From contig JAEUWY010000016.1 of the NCBI GenBank assembly GCA_022059125.1, positions 1,641,001 to 1,705,000 on the forward strand: 64,000 nucleotides of DNA. The letters are read 5' to 3'. The notes below the pieces were generated by a model. The model did not search any database. It worked only from the letters and a program-made list of their open reading frames with translations, and had not been told where the DNA came from. Every line of letters begins with the position of its first letter. The first letter of the stretch is position 1. This DNA comes from Corynespora cassiicola. Its lineage: Eukaryota; Ascomycota; Dothideomycetes; Pleosporales; Corynesporascaceae. Of the stretch, positions 1 to 9,089 are shown one piece after another. Both the position numbers and the translations under genes were made by a program.

Positions 1-2
1 GC

Positions 3-1628
3 GAAGGCCGATACTCGGACGCCGAGGAAACAGCGACATATCTCCTTCGCCAGAACATCAAAAAGCTCGGAGAGAGCCACCCTCAAACTCTGAAATCGAA
101 GACAATTCTTGCAGATATCCTTCTCGCCTGCGGGAAAGGCGCTGATGCCGAGAGGACACAGAAGGAAGTGATTGACATCCAAAAAGGACTTGACGCGGAG
201 ATCGATTATCCTGACTTGTTTCTCTACAAAACAACTTTAGCAAATATCCTCCGCGAAAATGGTAAGTGGGACAATGCAAGGGAGCTGAGCCTCACGGTGC
301 TTGCAGAAGAGCTTCTTAAGTTTGGAAACGAGAACGACACAGAAGAAGCAACCTCATCTCAGAAACAAAGACTTCCGGAATGTCTCCCAGAGCACGAATA
401 TATCGACATGGTAGGGCTCCGCAACCTTCTCGAGTCCTCAAAACCCATCAGAGCACTCCTGAATGGAATATCTGTCAATCTCCTGGCAGGCCCACAGTCT
501 GTCAAGATATATCCTCTGATCATTCAGACACTGCATTGTCTTGCACTCTGTGAGCAGGTGCGTGATGATACCGATTTAGTCTTTGCTCGTGGAATACTCA
601 AGATGATAATGAAAATACGACTTTCGAGGCTGGGATCGGACCATCGACTCACCGTCAACGCTCAGTACGATCTCGCAGTCAACTATCGACTACGCGGCAA
701 GTTTGAAAAGTCTATCACAATCATTAGAGATGTTGTGAGTAGCCGCAAAAATTCCCTTGGCTCGGATCACCCAGACTATTTGAGCGCAAAGTATCAAGAA
801 GCTGTCGCTTTATTTCACCTAGGGACGTGGAAGCAGGCAATAGAGGAACAGCGTAAGGTTCTGAAAGCACAATCATTTATTCTCGGCAAGGCGCATCCAG
901 ACACGGTCACGTCGCGCTTCACGCTTGGTGGGTTCTGTCACTCATTGGGTCGAGTAAAAGAAGCCGAAGAATTGCTCAACGATGTCACCATTGACCAAGC
1001 GATCCGCTATGGAGGTAACCATCCCATCGTTCTGAGAAGTCGTGCGCGGCGCGCCCTCGTTCGCCTGGATGCGGGCGACTTCCAAGGTGCAGAAGAGGAG
1101 CAGAACATTGTGGTGAACGAACGGCAAAAATACCTTAAAGGGCACAATCTTCTTCGCAGCTCCTACAACGACCGGGCTCAAATTGTTCAAGCCTCCGGAC
1201 ACCCAGACAAAGCCCTATTAATCTATCTGGATTTAGAAAGATCACTGGCTCACCATCAAAGACACACTCTCGGCTATGAAGTCCTGTCCAACCTGGGCTC
1301 CTGCTATTTCGAACTTCGCAATTTCTCAAAGGCAGAGGAGTCTCAAAGAGAGATATATAACGCGTTGAAGCAATCATCAATAAAGTCGAAGGACGAAAAA
1401 CGTCTGATAGCGAGTACTTTTAATCTCGCTTTGACCATCAAGCAGGCGCCAAATCGTTATGAAGAAGCATGCCTCCTGCTGTCAGAAGCAGTGCAGCGTG
1501 CTGATGAGACCCTTACAGCAGATCATCCTCAAAGTAAGGAGCTGCGGGTGACGCTTGAGAAGTGGCAACGTGAGGAGGAAAAGCAGATTTTCAACCATGT
1601 TCACACTGGTAAATCTGAAGTAGTCTAG
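3..1628 (+). CDS. TPR-repeat protein, kinesin light chain type, C-terminal part (5' end outside window)
   Basis: The reading frame is open from base 3 to the TAG at 1626-1628, giving at least 541 residues without a stop or visible intron; the true start lies upstream. The product is a chain of helical repeats of about 42 residues. Most repeats end in a variant of the kinesin light chain TPR signature: LGESHPQTL, LGSDHRLTV, LGSDHPDYL, LGKAHPDTV, YGGNHPIVL, LTADHPQSKEL. Such TPR arrays are protein-protein interaction scaffolds. In filamentous fungi they often form the C-terminal sensor half of NB-ARC/NACHT (NLR-like) proteins, but the N-terminal half that would prove this is not in the window. 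Base composition is balanced, unlike everything to the right, and there is no RIP-type damage. It ends about 60 bases before the sharp change to AT-rich DNA. TPR identity is certain; the NLR role is inference. Confidence 0.9.
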   Translation, partial: EGRYSDAEETATYLLRQNIKKLGESHPQTLKSKTILADILLACGKGADAERTQKEVIDIQKGLDAEIDYPDLFLYKTTLANILRENGKWDNARELSLTVLAEELLKFGNENDTEEATSSQKQRLPECLPEHEYIDMVGLRNLLESSKPIRALLNGISVNLLAGPQSVKIYPLIIQTLHCLALCEQVRDDTDLVFARGILKMIMKIRLSRLGSDHRLTVNAQYDLAVNYRLRGKFEKSITIIRDVVSSRKNSLGSDHPDYLSAKYQEAVALFHLGTWKQAIEEQRKVLKAQSFILGKAHPDTVTSRFTLGGFCHSLGRVKEAEELLNDVTIDQAIRYGGNHPIVLRSRARRALVRLDAGDFQGAEEEQNIVVNERQKYLKGHNLLRSSYNDRAQIVQASGHPDKALLIYLDLERSLAHHQRHTLGYEVLSNLGSCYFELRNFSKAEESQREIYNALKQSSIKSKDEKRLIASTFNLALTIKQAPNRYEEACLLLSEAVQRADETLTADHPQSKELRVTLEKWQREEEKQIFNHVHTGKSEVV

Positions 1629-2206
1629 GATTCAGCCAGTTCGGTGAATTCACATGTATCAACTGCGCCCGCTACTTAATATACGCTTATATTTGTTAGA
1701 CAATTGTACTTCACATTTTTTTTCTGAAAAAAAACTACACAGAATTAGTTTAACGTGTTCTACTAACGTGTTTAGTAAGTAAGTAAAATAGATAAGTAAG
1801 TGGAACAGCTCTACCGCGCGTCGCGTACATAAACAGCTCTAATTATTTCTAAAATAAAAAATAAAAATTAATAAAATTGTTTTTAAAGTTTTATTAAAAG
1901 AGCTACAGAAGTTTATTTTTTAACTGTACTAAACTAAAACTAAATAGTAAATATAAATTAATAAAACTCTGTTTTTTTTTTTTTTTATTATTAATAAGTA
2001 GTAAGTATATTATTTTATTTCTATTTTATTTTAGTTAGTATATACTACTTATTATATAATATAAATATATAATTTTTATTAAAAAAGCTATAAAAGTTTT
2101 TTTTCTCAGCTGTACTAGGCTAGAACTAAATAGTAAATATAAATTAATAAAAAAAATAAAAATAATACTAGTTAGATATCTAATTAAATAGTAACTAAAA
2201 ATAATA
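1629..2206. other. Transition from genic DNA to the AT-rich compartment; no gene
   Basis: Composition changes within about 60 bases downstream of the TPR stop codon. There is no reading frame of note. A GTAAGT-type microrepeat lies near 1770-1800, and a short GC-richer patch near 1810-1835 (ctaccgcgcgtcgcgtac). The rest is poly-A/T-like sequence containing a diverged direct repeat (separate entry). The segment ends in the TA at 2205-2206 that flanks the first Tc1-like element. Confidence 0.7.
1875..2155. repeat. Diverged direct repeat, two units of about 90 bp
   Basis: Unit 1 (about 1875-1968) and unit 2 (about 2069-2153) share the order attaaaa-agctac/ata-gaagttt, ctgtacta-gct/ctaaac and the exact string aaatagtaaatataaattaa. 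Their differences are mostly C/T and G/A, as expected after RIP. The parent element is not recognised. Confidence 0.5.
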
Positions 2207-2437
2207 CAGAGGGGTGACATTAAAAAAGCGTAATAGAAAAAATCGTACTTTTTAAACTTATATAACTTTTTCTATAAACTAGCTATTTAAAAAAAAAAAA
2301 ATTAGTTTTAGAGATGTTTACTAGCGCTATATATAAAAAATAAAAAATAAATTACTTATAAAATATTTTTAGCTTTTAAAAAAGCTCTAAAGTTATACTA
2401 AAAAAAAACATAAAATTAAACACGCTGTAATTTTTTA
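2207..2437 (+). repeat. Left terminal inverted repeat of Tc1/mariner element 1
   Basis: Outer end CAGAGGGGTGACATT. The pair continues through agctatttaaa, tttactagcgct, gctctaaa and cacgctgtaa, each of which has its reverse complement at 4095-4327. Long TIRs of this kind hold the transposase binding sites. Confidence 0.88.
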
Positions 2438-2674
2438 CTTAAAAAATTATTAAAACTTTTTATTATACGCTAACTAAATTTAGCTTAGTATATATTACGT
2501 AAGCAAAAAACTGGAGCTAGAAATTTAATTTAATATTTAAAAAATAAAGTTTAAAAAATAAAGTTTTGCTTATATAAGCACTAATTACATAATAATAAAC
2601 TAGTTAAATTAGTATATAAATAAATATTTTAGAAATAGAAATCTGAATCTCTATTTTCTCTAAACAAAGATAAG

Positions 2675-3937
2675 ATGGAACCTCAATTTTCAGACTACGA
2701 AGAAAAAGTTAATCTTTTATTAAAAGCTAATACATCTATTAAAAATATATCTTTTATTTTAAATAAACCTATTAATAGTATATATTATACTATACAACGT
2801 ATTAATAAAAAAAATAAACTTTTTAATAGTTTAAAAAAAGATAGAAATCAGGATAAAATTAAACTATTAAAAAAAGAAAAAAGAATTATTAATAGGGATT
2901 TAATTAAAAGCCCTAAAAAAACAAATAAAAGAATATTATTTGAAAATAATTTAAATATATCTAAAAGAAGTTTACAAAGATTTTTTAAAGAAGAAAAATA
3001 CAGTACAAATATTGCTAGTAAAAAACCTTTTTTAAATAAAAAAAAAGCAAAAATAAGACTAGAATATGCTAAAAAAAATTTAAAAAATATAGAAAATATA
3101 AATTTAAATAAAATTATATTTTCTGATGAGTCAGCAATAGAAAGAGGTCTAGGTTCTAGACAGGAATATATAAGAAAAAAGAGAAATAAGAAGGTAGGAG
3201 CTGAATTAGCTTCTATAAAATTAAATTGTAAGTAAAAAAAAAAATTTAAAAAATTAATTTTAATTAAAAATTTATTTTAATTTTTTAATTTAATTACTTT
3301 TTTAAAATATTTAATACTAATTAAATTATAGCTTGAGATATTGTTATATCAGTATAAGGAGCTATTTGGATAGGAGGAAGATCAGAATTAGTGTTTATCA
3401 AAACACCTAATTCTAAAAATAACTTTAATAATACGGATTATATACAAAAAGTATTAAAACCTATTATTAAAAAACAAATAAAACCCGGTTAGTTTATATA
3501 CCTTTTTTTAATTTTTAAAATTAAAATAAATATATTTAATTAATATATTTATAAAAATTTTAAATTTTAAAATTAAAATTAATACTAACTAGTTTATAGA
3601 CTGGAAATTTTAACAAGATAATTTAAAAATCCATACAGCTAAACCAGTTTTAAATTGGTTTAAAAGAAATCAAATTAATCTTTTTTAACATCCTCCTTAT
3701 AGCCCAGATTTAGCTCCTATTGAAAATATCTAGGCTATATTAAAAAATGCCTTAAATAAACAAAGAACTAATTTATTAGGCAAAGGAAATAATATTAAAA
3801 GTATTAATTTATTTAAAAGAGCTATAATTAAAGAGTGGAATTTAATTCCACAGGAAATAATAGATAATTGTATATTATCTTTACCTAAGCGTTATAAAGC
3901 AGTTATAGACGCTAAGGGATATTATACTAAATATTAA
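2675..3937 (+). pseudogene. Tc1/mariner transposase (DD34E), two introns, RIP nonsense mutations
   Basis: The start ATG at 2675 begins a 184-codon exon without stops, with an N-terminal helix-turn-helix DNA-binding region and the first catalytic Asp in FSDESAIE (3125-3127). Intron 1 is 3228-3331 (GTAAGT, branch-like tactaat, TAG); intron 2 is 3488-3599 (GTTAGT, tactaac, TAG). Exon 2 carries GAIWIGGRSELV. Exon 3 carries QDNLKIHTAKP, with the second Asp at 3617, and HPPYSPDLAPIEN, with Glu at 3722. The last two are 34 residues apart, the Tc1 DD34E spacing. The stop is 3935-3937 and the spliced length about 348 codons, normal for the family. In-frame stops at 3334, 3355, 3611, 3686 and 3731 sit where relatives have Trp or Gln, as RIP predicts. 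The gene is dead, but its splice signals are intact. Confidence 0.9.
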
Positions 3938-4094
3938 TAATTTATTATTGATTTCTTTATTTTATTTTTTTTATTTTTTTTAATTTTCTGAATTTCTAAT
4001 TTTTTAGAGAATAAACTTATACTAATTTTTTTTATATAATTAAATATTATAAATAGCTTTAATATAAAAAAAAAAAAAACTAAAAATTATACGC

Positions 4095-4327
4095 TAAAAA
4101 AAAAGTTACAGCGTATTAAAATTTATATTTTTTTTTAGTATAGTTTTAGAGCTTTTTTAAAAGCTAAAAATATTATATAAGTAATTTATTTTTTTTTTTA
4201 TACGTAGCGCTAGTAAATATCCCTAAAACGAATTTTTTCTTTTTTAAATAGCTAGTTTATATAAAAAGTTATATAAGTTTAAAAAGTACGATTTTTTCTA
4301 TTACGCTTTTTTAATGTCACCCCTCTG
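4095..4327 (-). repeat. Right terminal inverted repeat of Tc1/mariner element 1
   Basis: Reverse complement of the left repeat, ending aatgtcacccctctg immediately before the TA at 4328-4329. It retains agcgctagtaaatatccc where the left copy has ggat changed to gatg-type RIP variants. Confidence 0.88.
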
Positions 4328-4329
4328 TA

Positions 4330-5390
4330 AGAAAAAATAAGTTATTAATAAGTAAGTAAGTAATTTCTATTTTATAAGCTAATTAGTTTACTAGTTTATA
4401 AATCTATAATTATATAAATTATAAAAATAACAGTAAAAAAAAGCACTTTTTTAAAATTCTAAAATTTTAGGCTCTAAAGCTTTTAAAATTTATAGTTTTA
4501 AAACTTTAAAAACTTATTTAAAAATAATATAATATATAAAAATTATAATTTATAGTTATTAAAATATTAAATATAAAATATAGTTACGTAAAGCGAGATG
4601 CTTTTAATAAATTACTATATATTTTAAATAAAAACTCTAATATTTTACTGTAAAAATTTAACTTTTATAAATATTTATTTAAGTAAATATTATAAAAAAA
4701 AACTATTATTATTAAAAAAAGTATTATTAGCTATACTTATAATAACTGTATAAATTATTAATTTTTTAAATTTTATTATATTTTATATTTATATACGTAA
4801 ATGTTAAAGATTATATTAGATTTATAGCTAATTATTATTATTAGTTTCTAGACTACAGACTGTAAACTACTTTATAGTTAACTATAAATTTTTAAAATTT
4901 ATAACTATAATAAACTAATTAGTATAGTAATATAAACTTTGTTTTTACAGTTTTTTAAACTATAAATATTACTAGTATTACTAATATTATTATAATAAAT
5001 TTTATTACTGCGTGTATTTTTTTTATTATTATAATTTTATAAAACTTTATATATAAAACTTTAAAAAAATTTTTTTAGTAAATATAAAATTATATATACT
5101 AACTATTTCTATATACTTATTATTATATATAGATATATATTTTATAAAATAAGTAATATCTTTCTGTTTTTTTAGCTAAGTACTTTTTTAAAATAAAAAA
5201 AAACGTCTGAGTATATAACAGTATTTATAAAAAATAGTTTTTAATATTAATAATTTTTTTATATATACTTAATTAATTAATTTACTTTTTTTTAAGCTTT
5301 TACTATAACTATAAGTTATATTATATATAACTATACTCTCCGTAACTCTGCTGTATTATATAGCTAGTATTAAAAGTAATTAAAGTTAAT
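4330..5390. other. AT-rich DNA without recognisable gene or element ends
   Basis: Nothing but A/T-dominated sequence with scattered ctag, gcgt and actgt remnants. All frames are closed by stops. It is probably the continuation of whatever the first Tc1 element inserted into, since both flanks carry gtaagtaagt-type microrepeats. I see no LTR ends, TIRs or conserved protein motifs. Confidence 0.5.
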
Positions 5391-6803
5391 ATAGAAAGAT
5401 AAGTTTATTAAGAGTAGGCGGAATCTAGAAGTAGGCGGAACTCTTGTAGCCGAGCTTATAGCGCCGTACCCAGAAGGTGTTGTTACAGAAGTTTTAAGCG
5501 GCCAGGCCTGTTGGGCGTAAGTTGAAGGATAGTTATTGAACTTAACTTGGAGTCTTAGTACTTCAGCCGCAGCGCGACCAAGCTGGTTGAGCCTGTGATG
5601 CAGCACATGCAGCGTTAACAGCATTTAGAGGCTCGATAACAATCCTCTTTTTCTTGACGGTTTTCCCGGGACGGCTTAAAGAAGCCGCACTATGCGCAGC
5701 TGTACCTAGGTCATGCAGGATATCCTAAGCCAGAATGTTTGCCCAGCGCGACTACTGCACACAGCCTTCTATAAAAATATCGTAGAGTTATGACTAAGTT
5801 TATAGTCAGTCGTAAGAACCATAGAATTAATTATATTTAACTAGTGCAGCCGACGTACGTAATAAGCGAACAGACCAGACGAGTGAAGAGGCCAGACAAC
5901 AGACGAGCCGCTTTTACCAAGACTAGCCCGTCACACCCACCACCAGCTTAGTCGGGATTGCTCAAAAGTATAGGCGAGGTGGGCCAGAGCTGAAAAGTAG
6001 TTCTACTAACTTCGTGTACAGGTGCGCAACTCATACCCTGCCCTGCCGCAGCTGCTGCAGCAAAGGCGCTCTTGTTCGCTCGAGAGCGCAACACTAACTT
6101 GGCGCTTTTCCCCGAACTGATGAATAGCTTCTTATCTTTCGACTCCATCGCGAATGAGCAATGAGTGACTTCAGTCTCGTGCACGGCGCTCGGTTGTCCG
6201 AAGAGGTTCCGGGTGTCAGAATTACGCGCAGCACAACCGCCGGAACGATTCACGTATAGCGTTTTGCCTTACTTGATATATAATCTAATCCTTTTATTTG
6301 CACTATGTTATTCGAAGAGGCTACCCGCTAGGGTACCAAGAGTCGCTTGCTAACATCTGGCAGAGGCTAAGCACTATCCACTCCACGCGATCATTCAACG
6401 CTAGCACCACGAACCATTCAAAGTGTCTAGCATACTGTATCATGTTGACATGTAGCTATCTAGTACTCGACTCATGTTGAGAAACAAACGCCATTCAATA
6501 AATTCCTAGTCCTCAAGATAATCACACAAGGCACATCTGGGCAACGTAAGCAGGAGTTACTATACAACGGAATGGTCCTTCGTGCGATGTCCTTCCCTTC
6601 TATGGGTTGGAGTTTCTACCATGGGTCTGTTTATTGCAGCTTGGAGCTGAGCCAGTCGTGACCTGCAGCTAGTGTGCTAGAGAGGCGAAACCATGGTTGA
6701 CGAATTAAGGGCCTGTTTAGCAACTGCTCCAGATCGCATATAAAGCCTCCCAATAAGCTGAGTAAGCGGAAATAGCCGAAAAATAGCGTTCTATCTAGTT
6801 TAG
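5391..6803. other. GC-balanced island between two AT-rich blocks; no recognised gene
   Basis: About 1.4 kb that escaped RIP; CpA and TpG are frequent. Short open frames exist, for example minus strand 5370-5624 and 5948-6253, but none shows a known domain, and the minus-strand frame near 5560-5740 changes phase. No tRNA-like fold or rRNA match was seen. Near the right end, gggcctgtttagcaa (about 6709-6723) resembles the start of some DNA-transposon ends, but no partner was found. The island ends exactly at the LTR start of C1 (6804). It is probably unique host DNA or an old single-copy remnant. Confidence 0.55.
5948..6253 (-). CDS. Short hypothetical ORF in the GC-balanced island
   Basis: A 101-codon frame from ATG to stop on the minus strand, with a run of alanines (AAAAAA near residue 65) and no signal peptide, membrane segment or recognised motif. 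A TATA-like tatataat lies upstream on that strand near 6280. Nothing else argues for a gene; it may be chance in balanced-composition DNA. It is listed only because it is the longest frame in the island. Confidence 0.15.
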   Translation of the reverse strand: MNRSGGCAARNSDTRNLFGQPSAVHETEVTHCSFAMESKDKKLFISSGKSAKLVLRSRANKSAFAAAAAAGQGMSCAPVHEVSRTTFQLWPTSPILLSNPD

Positions 6804-6953
6804 TGTGACGATCTGGACCCGAACACTGTTTCACTGCGTTACCTTTCTCTTTTTACTTTTAATTACTTTACTTTACTTTTACTTATTTTATTCTAAACTA
6901 GTTAGTATAAAAAGCTAGATACTTTTTATACTTTTTAGTTTCTTATATTAGTA
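6804..6953 (+). repeat. C1 5' LTR, first part
   Basis: Starts tgtgacgatctggacccg and shares actgtttcactgcg, tttctctttttac, tagtataaaaagct and agatactt with the other three family C LTRs (21912, 26620, 56669). Its first 40 bases are much less RIP-mutated than the others and give the best view of the LTR start. It is cut at TA (6952-6953) by element X1. Confidence 0.8.
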
Positions 6954-8094
6954 ATATAATATATAAATAAGTTGCGTATATAAGTAAGTTACGTATTTTT
7001 AAATATCTAATATATACGTAATAATATACTTAACTACTTTAAAAAAATATTATAATAACTTAATATAAAAAGTAACTATAGTAGCTATACTATTATTTTA
7101 TAAATATAAAAATTATATTTTTATTTTCTACAGTATATACAGCGCGTTTTTAACTACTAGCTACTACTAAAATAAACTATTTTTTTATATATTTTTTATT
7201 TATTTATTTTTTAACATTGCTTTAAATTATGATTTTAGTTTTTCTAGTTTTTATAAAAAAATTTTACTATTAAATTTATTTTTTATTTTACTTTTAATAC
7301 TATATAGTAGCTTTATTAACTTTTTAAAAAATTTTAATTTAGCTTTAAAGTAATACAGCTGAATAAACTATTATTTTAGTTTTTTTTAAGCTAACTAAGA
7401 ACTTTAATAATAAAAATAAATAATAAATTTTTATATTTTTTTACTTTATTATAAATTAATATTTATTAAACTTTTAGCTTATACGTGTTATTTAATATTT
7501 TAGCTTTTTATTAAATAGTTTTTAAAAAAGCTAATATAAATATATGTAGTCTTATATTAAGTTTTAATAATACTATTTTTAAATTATATAAAATTATTTT
7601 TATTTTTTAAAAGCTTACGCGTATAAATTTTTTAATAAAAAATTTTTAAAATTTTTTTTAAAGTTAGTAAAAAAATAATTTTATAAATATAGTTAATATA
7701 ATTACGTATTAAATTAATAATTTTATTATTATACGCCTGTTTTAAAATTAAAAAATACTTTATATAAAAAAATTAAAAAAAAAATATAAAAATATATATA
7801 AAAAGTATTAATTTTATTTATTTTATAAAAGTTTTAAAAAGTTAAAAAATTATAACTTTTATAACTATTAATAATAGATTATTAGTATATTTTTACTATA
7901 TAGCTCTGTGTATAAGTATTAAAATACTTTAGCTAATATGTATTTAGTTTATTAATTATTTAGTCTATTTCGCTAAGCGATATATACTAAATAAATAAAA
8001 TATTATTATTTTTATATTATAAAAAAAAGTAGTATTTATTTATAAAAATAATATAAAAAATTATTTAGCTATATATGTTAGTTCTCTAAATTAC

Positions 8095-8536
8095 TATTAA
8101 AGCTGGGCTACAGGCTATAAACGAGGCTAGAAAGTAAGTAGCTGCTTAAGTTAATTCTTAGAAATAAGTACTAGTAAAATCACGTAAGTAAAATAATATG
8201 TAATATACTATACAGGTCTCTGTGTTAGCAATAAAGCATAATAAGTTAATAGTTAATTTTAAATAATAAATTTGCTAATAAAGTAAATATAATTATAAAA
8301 TATAATTATATAAACTATAAACTTAGTAGTAACCACGCTTACCTATATCTATTATAAACACTTACTATTAGTATTTATAAACGCTTACTTTACTAAAACG
8401 TAAGTTTTAAATTATATATTTTTTTAATTACGTAATATAGTACAGCAGTTTCTTTTTAAACGCGTAATTATATATATAATTAAAACTGCGCTTTTAATAT
8501 TATCTGCCCAGATTCTTCTAAAACTATATTATAATA
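8095..8536 (-). repeat. G1 3' LTR (type alpha)
   Basis: 442 bp. Read on the minus strand it runs from a TGTTATAA-type start (now tattataa) to a TTTAACA-type end (now tttaata). The U3 half holds the alpha-specific block with the self-complementary taattatatatataatta. The pyrimidine run to its right (8537-8553) is the complement of the polypurine tract. Confidence 0.88.
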
Positions 8537-8770
8537 CTATTTTTTTTTTTTAGAATTTGTTTTTAAATTATATAACTAATTAGTAGTTTTACTTATAAAC
8601 GCTGTTACCCCGCGTTTTATAAATATAACTAATATATTATATTTTTTAACTTTTAAGTATATTATATTTGTTTTACGTCCGAAATTCGTCGCGTAAATAT
8701 TATTTTTTCTTTTTTCTATAATAAGTATTTTACTTTTAGTTAAAATTACTTTATTATATTTAATTTTTAT

Positions 8771-9013
8771 CTAAAGTATACTAAATATACTAAACTTAGT
8801 CGCTTCTGTGTAAGCTTATTATAAAAATTACTTAACTGTACTTGTAATAAGTATTAAAAAAAAATAAATAAAAATAAAAAGTTATTAGCGCAGATAATAT
8901 TTTAGTTAATATAAAATAAAAAAATATTAAAACAGGCTGAAAAGCGTGCGAAAAAAAAAACGCTCTATTTAGTATTAGAAATAAAAAAAAATAGTAAGTT
9001 AGACGCTGCTTAA
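8771..9013 (+). pseudogene. Antisense accessory gene of G1 (Cys motif plus coiled coil), alpha version
   Basis: Lies between the end of pol and the 3' LTR, on the strand opposite gag-pol. The frame from 8774 to TAA at 9011-9013 reads KYTKYTKLSRFCV, where Tyr replaces Cys by RIP, then an interrupted stretch, then ILKQAEKRAKKKTLYL near the end. The same order is found in G4 (39257-39496), G3 (47169-47411) and, best preserved, G6 (31081-31470). Internal stops are TAA/TAG at Gln- or Trp-type positions. Function unknown. The short Cys cluster followed by a charged helix suggests nucleic-acid or protein binding (inference). Confidence 0.6.
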
Positions 9014-9089
9014 TCTATAAACTATTCTACTACTAATACTCTAGTTAAATTTTTACCTGTAATATAGTTTATAATAAACTTTATTAATT

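Larger units (their letters stand above)
2207..4327 (+). mobile_element. Complete Tc1/mariner transposon, RIP-damaged, TA target duplication
   Basis: The element is 2121 bp. It is flanked on both sides by TA (2205-2206 and 4328-4329), the Tc1/mariner target duplication. Its ends are cagaggggtgacattaaa and the exact reverse complement; the first 65 or so bases match perfectly and similarity continues, with C/T differences, for about 230 bp. A plus-strand transposase with two introns fills the middle. It is not interrupted by any other element. It is related in sequence to the second element at about 24527-26619. Confidence 0.93.

Noticed and set aside
2035..2220. Minus-strand 61-codon frame, very hydrophobic
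   Set aside because: An artefact of A/T-only DNA giving Ile/Tyr/Leu/Phe. It overlaps the Tc1 end and has no conserved feature.
6165..6834. Short frames 6165-6353, 6298-6480 (plus) and 6631-6834 (minus)
   Set aside because: Chance frames in balanced DNA. The last one crosses the C1 LTR start at 6804, so it cannot be an old gene as drawn.
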